This document shows positions 22,173 to 34,100 of a DNA stretch of 64,000 nt, piece after piece. A program made the position numbers and the translations under genes. Location: NCBI RefSeq assembly GCF_000237925.1, contig NC_031502.1:34091299-34155298 (forward strand), given 5' to 3'. The DNA comes from Schistosoma mansoni. Taxonomy: Eukaryota > Platyhelminthes > Trematoda > Strigeidida > Schistosomatidae. The first letter of the stretch is position 1. Every line of letters starts with the position of its first letter. A model generated the notes under the pieces. That model worked only from the letters and a program-made list of their open reading frames with translations. It had not been told where the DNA came from and did no database searches.

Positions 22173-25100
22173 GTAACTTCCATTATGTGTGTTCGGTTTA
22201 TTATTATGAACGGAAATCAATTTATTGCATATTTGTTAACATGTACATGCTAACTGCTGTACACAGCAATTACAAGTCAATGTGCATTGATTTATAACGT
22301 CAGAAGCACATTTCAAAAATGATTCCAGAATGTTCACTAAACCTACTGCTTATCTTTATTTCATCTTTATTGGGCATATGATGCCTATCACTACCTAATG
22401 CTGGTATTTTAAATACAAGCTTTTATTGTCACTGTGCATTTAACTATGTCAAAAATTTGGTAGTTACTTACCAATTAGGTTTATGGATTTGAAATTCTGT
22501 ATAACTTTTAAAGCATATGGCTGGATGGCTTGTCTATTTTCAGAACCCAACGTAGACCAAGCAGGTATTTCTTAACTGTACCACGTTGTTTCTAAAGTAT
22601 GGATACACCAGGTTCGTGACTCAGTTTCAATTTTTAACTTGTTTTGCTTTCCATTCGGACTTATGTACGTCGAAAGTCACTCTTGGAAAACAACCAGCCA
22701 CCATATCTGGACACCCTTACAGCTCATGGATGTTCTCGTATCATTAGTTTTACATGTTTTGATATAACATCTATATAGAAAGATTGGTTCGATAACACTA
22801 GTTACATTATAGATACAAATGTAGATACTATGAGACTATAAAAGCTGTGTTACACAAAACGTTGTTTTAGCGTTAGTTTCATCCATCTATGAAAACTTAG
22901 TTTGCTAGGGGCTGTTGTAAAAGTCGATAACTGGGTGTCAAATAACTTTTTATGTGTCCTCAAACTACTGTGCTAGGTTCTCACAACTTTTTATCACGTG
23001 AGACAGAAAAATTGGATTGTGTTAAATACAAAATCAACAAGCAGCAGGGAAATTTTCGTTTGAACACTAGGGATAGGTTGACACGTGCATGAAGGCTTAG
23101 CTACAAGCGGCATGAGTTCCTCAAAATCCTATGAATCCGTTTCGTTTTTTCTTTGTAGACATAGATTATTTGGTATTCAAAATCCCAAAATTTATATTTT
23201 AGGTTGACCTTTTGTTTCTGAGGCATTACTTTCTCCGCTCTACTAGTTTTGCCAGAAAATCTAACAGCAATTATAATTTATTTGGGTTACCATTCATTAG
23301 CAGTGATATAAAGCTTTCTCCTAACATATAAAGAATATTGTATTTTGATTCTTTCATGAAAATAAGTGCTTCGAACACCAAGTAAAACCTTGAGGAAGTT
23401 ATCTCTCACTCTCAAACTGCATTAATCAAAACAGATCTTAATTTGAGACTTTATCATTGATGGCATTTTATATATAAATAATAATAATAATATATTCTGA
23501 AAATAATATTTACAGAATTCACACCAGTTTACAGGCATGATCAGATTGATATAAAAAGCAACATCTAATGTAGAGAACAAACATGAAATATAAGTTTTAT
23601 GTTTGCTTGTTTACTAATTGATAAGTAGTTTATATATGGCATATATCACGGCAAGCCAATGCAACACCAGGGAACTTGTCATTTTTTCTTAAGTGGATAG
23701 CCTGATGATTAATCAACGTTGTTCTGTAAGGTTATTTCCAGTGCCAGAGCGAGTTATTGATAATTATCTACAACTAGAGAAAGTGAGATAAAAGCAAAGA
23801 GCACGGAACAACAAAACAATGATAGCAAGTAAGAGGTTAAACATTTAAAGTTCCGATAATCGCACTTGTGGAGTAAGATACACTTGCAGGCGCTAGAGCA
23901 TTTAATGCGTTTNNNNNNNNNNNNNNNNNNNNNNNNNNNNNNNNNNNNNNNNNNNNNNNNNNNNNNNNNNNNNNNNNNNNNNNNNNNNNNNNNNNNNNNN
24001 NNNNNNNNNNNNNNNNNNNNNNNNNNNNNNNNNNNNNNNNNNNNNNNNNNNNNNNNNNNNNNNNNNNNNNNNNNNNNNNNNNNNNNNNNNNNNNNNNNNN
24101 NNNNNNNNNNNNTCAAACGGTTAAAACCAGAATTAAATCCTCTCCGAGTTTGTAAAAGCAAATTGTTATAGAGTCAACCAAATTGTAACTACCCAGTACT
24201 ACCCAGTTATTAATCAATCTGTAACACATGTTATATCTCGCGAGGCGGGATCGTGGATGACCACTGCTAAGGAGTTCCACAATAGGACGAAACGGCCTTC
24301 CAGTGCTTCCAGGTTTTCTATGGTGGTCTAGCTTCAATTGGTTCATGATCTCAACTATATAAAATTATCTTTAAAAGTTGTTTGTATTAAAATTATTAAT
24401 AACATTGTCAAGTATAGTTAATTATTTATGATTGTTAGTCGGCTATACTATTCAAACTACAGTGCTGACTTTTAAGCTTAAAATCAATTATTGTTATACT
24501 ACTTATTATTTATACCGTTCAAGATTTACCACAAGTAGAGCTTTATCAAAAAAAAGCTTTTTATGTTGGAAATTATTTATTCAATATTCAGTTTATGTAT
24601 AGAATTCTGCTTAGCAACATTTCAAATTTATGTAGCCATTGTGTAATGTTATCAAAAATAGAATTAATAGTCAGTATTAAAAAGATGATCGAATGATTAA
24701 CAATGTCTGACTAGTAATGTTGAAGTAAGATATTTAAAATCAGGAAAATTCCAGAAGGATTTTATCAGAATTATTAAACATGGAAAATGCACCAAAGTAC
24801 AATGAAACGAAAATGACAATTTATAAGAACTCTCGTCTAAATTAGAACGAATAGTTTCACAGTATTTGAGCGCCGAGTTGATGTAAGACATTAAATAGGA
24901 ATAATATATTTGTAAAATCTCAGCGAATGAATTTGTAGTAAATCCAACGTTTCGCCTGGCAATCTGGTCCAAGCTTTTTCAAGGAATTATAATCAAACAT
25001 TAAAATTATCGAATATAAATAGGTACATGGTTCTCCGAGTTCATTATACACTGAATAGGTCATCCAATCAATGTTAACAAAAAGTCTAAACTAGGTATGT

Positions 25101-28100
25101 TTAAGAGATATGTGATGTGAAGTGATGAGTGTTCATATAACATATTGTGATGTGAAGTGATGAGTGTTCATATAATATATTGTATTCCAGAGTCTAGAAA
25201 ACTTACAGGTAAAGTAATTCATATAGAGAGAAGATCTAGAATATGTTTGTTTGGCTAAAGACAAGGAGTTACGAATGTCGTAATGTGAAGCTTTAGCATA
25301 TTGAATCGCCTGGCTGGATGTGAAGGAGAGTTTGTTAAGTATTTTGAAAAAGAAGATAAGGTTAAGTTTGAGTCTCCTCTTCCATAAAGGGTCAAGCCCT
25401 AGTTTACTACACCTAGAATTATATGTCAAGACACTATCAGTTCCAAGAGTACGAAGTGTAAATCGTCTCTGTACTGATTCCAGTCTTAATTTATCCTTTA
25501 TGCGCGTGCTACTGAGGAGAAACGCGCAGTATTCGAGCAGTGGTCGAACACAGACTTTGTACATTAGAATACGAGACTCGCTGTTATGAAAATTTCGAGT
25601 TATGTAACCTATAAGGCGTTGAGACTTGGAAGTTTGTTTCATTATCTGTTCAGTAAACGACAAGTCGTCGGAGTACCTAAGTCCTAGGTCTACTACTGTG
25701 TGTAACCTAGATAACACTTCACCATTTATGGTAAGACCGACGTTGAGTGATGTATCACCGAAGCATAACCATCCACATTTAGCTGTATTAAGCTCCAGTT
25801 GCCATTTCGAGCACCACTGTGCTACCTTGTTAAGCTCCGTGCTGATACAATTTTGAATATTGCTCAACTCATGTGGAGAAAATGAGTACACCACCTTAAG
25901 ATCGTCTGCATACAAAAGGGACTTACCCTCACTAAAACACTCACAAATATCAATAATGAAAACTAGAAAGAGCAAAAGACCTAAGACACTACCCTGAATT
26001 ACCCCACTTCTAACAGGGACGGCATTCGACAATGAAGAGTTCATTTTAACTATTTGATGTCGATTGCTGAGGAAGGAATCAAACCAGGCTAGTAACGGGT
26101 TTTGGACCCCATAAGATGCGAGTTTACCTATGAGAAGTTGGTGGTTGACCATGTCGAAGGCCTTAGAAATGTCCAGGTATAGCACTAATACTAGATATCC
26201 TTGGCTACGAAGAGAATAGACTAAATTAAAGAAGTCAAAATGACATGTCATACAAGATCGATTTTTAAGAAATCCATGTTGCGAATCATCAATAAACTGT
26301 TCAGTCAATAAATAGTTGGATAGTTCGTCACTAATAATTTTTTCCATAATCCTAGAGATAACTGGAGTAATATTTATTGGCCGATAGTTGTTCATGTCAG
26401 TCTTATCTCCGGATTTGTAACGTGGTATGATGTACGCGGTTTTCCAACGGTCAGGATAAGAGCCTGATTCTATAGAGAGAGTAAACAGCTTAAGGAGAAG
26501 AAGTGGAATATCTGGACCACCATATTTGTAGAGAAATGATGAAATCCCGTCTACTCCGTGACCTTTCGAAACCTTGAGGTTATTTATAACCTTACTTATT
26601 TTCAGACATGTGAAGGAGATAGATTTAATTGAGTTACCAGTCATGCATATAACTCTAGAAACAGAGCCATTTATGGATTCTTTGCCATTTGCAAAATTAC
26701 CACTGAAAAGGTCTGCTATAGTTTTTGGGTCATATATAAAACCATTATTATGCAGGATGCCTGGTATATCAACCTTTTGAGTTAATTTAGCACGTTTATT
26801 GTAAAGGTGGATTAGGTTTTGCACTTTTGAGTTAGTACTTAGTGCTAATAGCTCTTCATTGATGGCTTTTAACCTATGTTTCTCTTTTATTTGGTTAAAA
26901 ATTATTGTTATTTGTGTGACTGCCGTGAAGTCGTTAGATTTAAAATAACGTTTCTTTAGGCGTCTTAGTTTGTTACGATATTTAGCTGGTATATATAATT
27001 CGTAAGGTTTACTAATCCTGTAAGACTTAATTGGTGCACAGGAGTCTAGACAAGAGTTAACAATCAAATAGAATATGTTGATGGCATCTGTCAGACTATT
27101 ACATGAGAAGAATTCATCCCAGTCTGAGAGTTTGATCAGTGAGCGCAAGAGGTCCCAGTCTGCATGCTTATAATCTCTATAATTGCAGGTTCTTTGAATT
27201 GGTCGGTTGTAGGAGGGATAGATGGGGAGAGCACAAGCTACTATCCTATGATCACTGCTTTCAAACTCGTTGTATATTTGTACAGATAGGGGAATGATAT
27301 CTCTACTAAATATTAGATCAAGTGTATTATCACCCCTTGTTGGGGTACGAACCCACTGTGACCAGCAGTACAGATTAAGGATTGATAAAAATTCATCATT
27401 GCTTGACTGACAACTACCGGTACTCCAGTTAACCCCAGGATAATTAAAATCGCCAGTGATAATCTTAGCACTGAAGTTTAGAGTAGATGCGTGTATAAAT
27501 GCATTGATAATAAGATCATTCAAATTATCAGTACTATCAGGAGCTCTATATATACAACCTAGGAGTGGACTATGATTTAGGGTATTGATTGATACATCCC
27601 GAAAGCTATTTGCAGCACGTTTGGTGAATCTTTTTTAATCCACATAAAACTGTTCTTTTGGTTTTGTTGTGGTGTGGATATGTGATAGTGCACCTACTTT
27701 GTGATATTTTATATATAGATCTTCCCCAACAACCATATTCACTGACTTTTACTCAAAATCAAATATAAAATTAACCTTGATCCGTTTTCTCCTTTAACAT
27801 TTTTCCATAAAACTTGTGTACTGTAAGTAAATGTTAAACTATTTGTATACTGCAATTGTCTTCATATTTATAAATACATTTCGCTGTGGTTTTTGCATTA
27901 AATCTGAGACTTTTTTCCAAAACATTGACCCTCTTCATGATGACCCTTTTATAAAGATTCTGAGACCAACCAAAGTACGAACTGTTCCAAATGATGTATT
28001 TCGCAGTATGATATAGCTGAATAGTAAACATAATGTATGTCACCCAAAATGTCCTTGTTCTATTAGTAGATCATCCATAATTGAAGCAAATCTATCATTG

Positions 28101-31100
28101 AATTTGTGATTTTATCTGTTTCTCTTATTTATTTTAACTGTTCAAACCAAGAGCGAATACCATCTAAGTGGGGAATGGAGGTTTTATTCACTGAAGATGG
28201 GAACAATATTATGTGTTTATAAATATAACGTTGTTAAAAGGGATTTACAAAGCTTAACATAATTACTACACATAGTTGCTTTGTATAATATTAAGATAAA
28301 TTCTAGTATGGAGTGACAATGATATTATATATAATATGTTCACACTTTAGTTTTTTAACTGCCAAGCAAAAGTATCGCGAGATGTTTTTTAATATAAATT
28401 ATTTCTACTTCAAACATGAATATGTTAATTCCGACCTAACTTCTTTTACTTAATATCTACTCACTTACTGTGTACAATTTATGCCTAACTCGGTGCTACC
28501 AAAGGAACTCAGAAGTCTAGTGCAATTATTTATATGATCTTGTAGAACTTGAGTGCATAAGATATACTACTTTGTGTTATCGATGAAAGAAGCAGTTTGT
28601 TTAAGAAGATCGTTGGTCAGTATTCCAAAGCTAGTTAAAATCCTCCACTAAATTATTGGAATCAATTTATTGTCCAGTAGCATATTTTTGCAATGCTATT
28701 AGCTTTAAAGAGATCAAAGCTCTCATTTAATTTGATTTTTTATTTTTCATAATCGGCTTTCTAGATAAATGTTTGCAAACCCTTAGAGGCTGTCTTTTTT
28801 AAATCAGTGAAGTTATTTTGACTGAAAAGGATTATTCAACAATATTCGTTGTTTAAATGCTCTCAGCTAAGAATAAATTTACATTTAGTATTAGGAGCTC
28901 TCTTTTCAACTGTTTATTTGCATACTTTTGTCTGAAATATGCTTCCTTTTATCAGTCTACGTTTTTCGTAAAACAGTTTTAAAAATGAATTATGAAAATT
29001 TTAGCAACACAATTTGAAAATCATTCCCAAATTGATCAATGTGTAAATGGCTAACGGTAATATTCAGTTAACAGTTTGTAATAGACATAAACTTATAAGC
29101 ATAATCGGGTAGATACAAAACGGCAGCGTCGTCTTAACAAATGTGTTTCGTAAACTGTCTTAACCGAACATTTTTGACACAGTTGTTAATAAACCATGAA
29201 ATTCATGAAAAATGTATAATCAGACCTAAAATCTTAAAGTAAAATACAATTGACAGGATGCACGCCCTGATGACTATTAAAGTCGAGTTTTTGCCAACAA
29301 TTTTTTTTAGGAAAGATACTTGGAAAGTGGCATAACATCAAATGCATATGTGTTTTAAAGTGATAGCCATCACATTTTTGCCATAGAAGTTGCGTTAGGG
29401 ATTTTGATCACTACAGTTCGGCTTAAGTTTCCACAACATTTCTTGCCTGTGTATTACATGGTGATTATTGTTACTATTTACAGCTGTTGCGGGTTGAGAG
29501 ACCATATAATGCGTTTAGATCCTTATAGAAAACGGGCTTTTATGAAGTGACAATCATATTAGTGATCAGGACAAGTCGGGCTGTTGCACCGTTCTCAGAT
29601 GTTCTATTGATTTTATACTTTGTGTCAGCCATTAAAAGCTGTTATATTTCTGGATGAAATTAGACGGAAAACTAGGTATTAGGAACTAGTATTGTTCTGA
29701 TAAATGAACTGAAACGCCAGCGTCACGAAAATATAAAAAAACTAGTGCTATACCATTCCAATCCATTTACAAAATTCATATTAGCATTTATAACAGTTGG
29801 ACTTATAGTTGATATATCAGTAAAATGAGAAAACTTTATGAACAGTATACTTTATTTTCAATTGACTACAAATACTTCATGACAAAAGTACTTTGTTCAC
29901 CATACATTTATATGTAAATCACCTAAAATAAAATAGTAATTGCTTTATTTGAAAGTTCACTTTCTTTGTTCTAGTTAAAAATAGAAAGCACCAACTTTTA
30001 AATAGAAACTCAGTTTAACCCAATGGCAGCCTATGATATGTTGTAACAGAGGAACCGGTTTGTTTTCTTAATTTATTTGATAGTTTACTCCTATCCTACA
30101 ATTTATATCCGTAAGCAATAAATTGACATCTTGAACGATTTAATTTTTTAATCCTATTTGGTTTCTGACTATGTATAACAGAGTAAGAGCTTGACAGTTG
30201 TTTGCTTACAAAATTAAAAGTTTATTAAGCTTGAAACAGGTATCATTCGACATAAATGCATTATTGCAAATTGATAAATTTCGGGACTGCTCTCACACCA
30301 GTAACCGTAACGGGTCGGTGTAAGCTATTATTGTTGTTGTTGTTCGGAATACGTACTTCATGTCCCGACCACCTTAATCAATGAGGATTCTCTACCTAAT
30401 CAACCGATTTACAATTTTACATGGAACCCCATGTCTATCTTCAACATGGTTCAAAAGTGAGTGGGTCTCGTTATAAGGTGAAATCCAGTGATGAAATATG
30501 AGCGAAATATATAAAAATGAGACTAGTTTGTACTATGCTAGCTCCTAACATCTGGTTGAAAGTCTGTACAACAGTTCAGTTTTCTTGTTCTTGGAACATA
30601 TCTTTTGAATCTAGCGTATTTCTGTCATGAACTAACTGTGACAGTCTTCTTATCTTCAGATCTTTATCTTGTAACAAGTGGTATTCGTAAATATACATCT
30701 TATCAGCGACAAAAAATCATCGAGGCGAATACCAGAGAAGTGGAAGTAGTATATATATATATATATATATTCTGAGTAAATTAGGTTTTGCTGTATTGAA
30801 CTCCCTGTGGGTTCCCTAGAGTGTACTAATAGAAAATCACATGATAAGAAGAAAACAGATATCAAGTGCTCATTACTTTTCATTATATTTTTGTTGATGC
30901 CAGCCCATAATGAATTCTATCTATAAGTCCATTCTCATCTGAAACTTTAAGTACTTTGATACTATTAAAATTATTTGTAAACAGAATTTTAGATATTATT
31001 AATTTTAGTCTATAGAACAATTCATTTGCTTAATTAATTTATTATATAGTTGAGATCATGAGTCAATTGAAGCTAGACCACCATGGAAAACCTGGAAGCA

Positions 31101-34100
31101 CTAGACGGCCCCCCTTCTGATAATTAATTTATATTTATCTCTTATTTCTTTATTTTTTCGGTTACTTTCCTCTTTCACGAAATTCAAAGAACAAAATCTA
31201 ATTTTACTCCAACATCACACTTCTTTTTATTGTAGGGGAATAAAATAAGCTCAATATTTTTCTGAAATCATTTATCACATAGGCTGAATGACATTTTTTC
31301 TTATCAAATCAGACTATATGTACAGTCCAATTGTTTGATCTCTTGTACATATATTGGTTAACTTAACAACGAGGAAATATTCTTTGTTCACCAGTAATAT
31401 ATTTATAACTGTAACCCTTTTTTTTTCTTTAAATTTCTACTATTTGGTCGAATGGTTATTAAAATTGTTTTGTTTGTATGTACATAGTTCCTCTCTCTAT
31501 AGATAAAGTTTCATATTTCATTACTAACAGGTTTTGAGTTAACATTAGGAGTGTGGATAAACAGACAAATTATCGATTTTGATAAAAGAGAACAAAGCTT
31601 AACAATTTTTATAAATCTGTTGATTATTTCTTCCCATTCGACATCATTTATAGTATACATAATTAAACAAACAACAAAGCTCCCAAATGACTAATTAGAT
31701 AATTGTTAATCTTATTTTATTTACTTTTCTTCTTTCTGAATAAATAAATGTCTATAACTCTATTATCTTTTATTTCTGATCTAATCAATCAAATGTTATA
31801 TCGGTGTTCAATGGTGTTAATTTACTAATGATTATTTTACTATTAAGATTTCGCGGTTAGGCTGGATGGATAGTATCACAAGGGGGTTTTGTGGAGATTT
31901 CAGTAATTTTATATAGCTAAGATCATGAGTCAATTGAAACTAGAACACCATGGAAAACCTGGAAGCACTGGACGGCCGTTTCATCCTATTGTGGGACTCC
32001 TCAACAGTGCGCATCCACAATCCCGCCTCGCGGGATTCGAACCCAGGACCTACCAGTCTCGTGCCAGAGCACTTAACTGATAGACCACTGAGCCAGCATC
32101 CAGCGGTGTTAATGTCTAACCTCAACCAATCCACGAATGGATGGATGGATAGTAGTTAACAGTGGAATCCAAAATGCACATTTCATTCTATTTGGGACTT
32201 GATTCCACTGTTAACCACCATTTATCTCTGATTATAATGCTTGCGAGTTAAGACGATATCGAGGCAATCTATACAGGATGCATATATGCCAATAAGAAAC
32301 TGTAGTCCTATATGTCAATGGAAAGATTCATACAACCAATACATGATGAACTTTTATGTATCAGTTTATTGGTATACAATATAGTCATTGCTTTTTGTAT
32401 TAGGTTGCTTCGAAAATTTTATCCATGTAACATGATCATTTGATGATTTAAAAACATAAGTTAAGCGAAGAAATGTTTCTTTTCAATTAGTTTTGAAAAT
32501 CAAAATTAAAACTAAGTTGAACTTTCATAATCAGTTAATTAATATATACAGTCACAATAGAGTAGGGACATGAATTGAAATTGAATGTAACTATAAATGT
32601 TTTTGTTATCTGTGAAATTAGTGACAAGTAATTAGTAGGACGAGTGAGGCGAAAATTAAATAACAAAATTACCGAACAGATTGCGTACGATTAGATTTAG
32701 AAATTAAATTGCTAATAAAATCGAAGTTCGGAAGATTCTAAAGGAAGAAAGGTTTTAAGGCATGTGATAGTATCTACGATGAAGGTCGGGTTAGATTTAT
32801 AGGCTGTATAAACTTTTTCTGTACACAAAAGTGAGGTTCTTCTGGCTTTTGTTGTATATAAGAGTCAAATTCAGGAACCATAGAATAAACTCTGAAGTTT
32901 TATTTATATGCTGACCACTATCGACTAGATAAACTTATAATAATTGGCTGGTTATGAAAATTCAACTTCGTTTTAATTTTGATTTTCCAAACGTTATATA
33001 ACTAATTGATCATCATATTATTGTGTCTTCTGATCGTTTTAGTTGGTTTCATCAGACCTATTTAGTTCGTAAACATTCATACCTTGAAATGAATACAGAT
33101 ATATTATTTGTTTATTCACTAGACTGTGCTATCTTTGTCTATAACCTCCTTTTCCTTTGTATGTACACCGAGCACTAGTATAATTCATTGATCTACCTTG
33201 TGGTTTTATTGTATAGATATCATAAATAAATTATGTAAGAAGACTATATTCATTTGATCACCTGTGTTATCACAGAAGTCAATTGGCTACATTCTCTTCA
33301 GTGATGCCGAATTTACTAAAGCATATTTTGTTTACATGTCATTCTGTATGATTTCAGCTAACAATACTTAATACATGCCTTTGTTTCCAATTTTCTTATA
33401 CGACTAAACTCTTGAACATTGTTGTTTAAACTTTTACTATAATAGGTTACTTGATATTTATTACTCATTATTCTGACATACTGTATTTCATCCAGTCATA
33501 TCTTTTCTATTTTGCTAAAATACAGGACGAAATGAATTAATTGCACGATATATCAAGCTTAGAACGGGCAAAACTAGGACAAGAAAACAAGTATCAAGTC
33601 ATATTCAAGTGTTAGCACGTCGACGATCAAAAGAATCGGCTGAATATCCATTCGATGATATTTATGATTCAGATTTATGTGGTTTCTCCCCATCTACAGA
33701 TATTCATGAAGATACTGAGCAATCAAATTTCAATGTGGGAAATTCACATTCTAAACTAGAAAAGCATACATCATTTAGCGTTGAGACATTTTTATCTCAA
33801 GGTAAATCAATTTCTTGTTTCTATGGTTTATTCATTTCCAGTATTTTGATAATTAATTAGGTCTGGGGACTGAAATGATATGTCGCATAAACTAGAATCT
33901 CTTTACATCATAGATCTAGATCGAAACTGTTGCAAAGCATTAAGTGTTAAACAGTTATTTTATTCTTTTGTGGAAATTTTAACTAGCGGGCACGCACTAC
34001 TCCATAGAGGATTAAACACAAGGCTTTCAGGTTTCACGTTCAACACGAGACCTTTAGTACGCTACATTTAAATCCAATGCTTTAACGTAATTCGTTTTAT

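Larger units (their letters stand above)
24895..27640 (-). mobile_element. CR1-like LINE, 5'-truncated, antisense in TEAD intron 1
   Basis: A non-LTR element read on the minus strand. Its open frame covers the C-terminal part of the endonuclease and all of the reverse transcriptase. The 3' region below 25133 contains a duplicated 35-bp unit (25111-25180) and a GGCGAAACGTTGG string near 24944-24957 typical of its tail; the exact 3' end is uncertain. The 5' end is truncated near 27635-27640, because the N-terminal half of the endonuclease is missing. Clade CR1/Jockey is inferred from the motif set; schistosome SR1 or Perere elements are the likely relatives. Confidence 0.85.
22173..33525 (+). 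other. TEAD: TEAD intron 1 (11.35 kb), rich in transposons
   Basis: Splits a glycine codon in the middle of the TEA domain. It holds a CR1-like LINE in antisense, several SINE pieces, an assembly gap and a (TA)n tract at 30750-30770. Unassigned stretches: 22.2-23.9 kb, 27.7-31.0 kb (with a less AT-rich block at about 30280-30750 of unknown nature) and 32.35-33.5 kb. No further exon is needed to keep the protein continuous. Confidence 0.9.

Noticed and set aside
22173-22297. Continuation of the TEAD exon 1 open frame to a stop at 22297
   Set aside because: The TEA domain stops matching exactly at a GT donor and resumes in phase at 33526, so the extension is intron read-through.
24936-24985. 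GGCGAAACGTTGG string as a hammerhead (minus strand)
   Set aside because: No CUGANGA core at the proper place (reads CTTGAAAAAGC); treated only as a LINE tail string.
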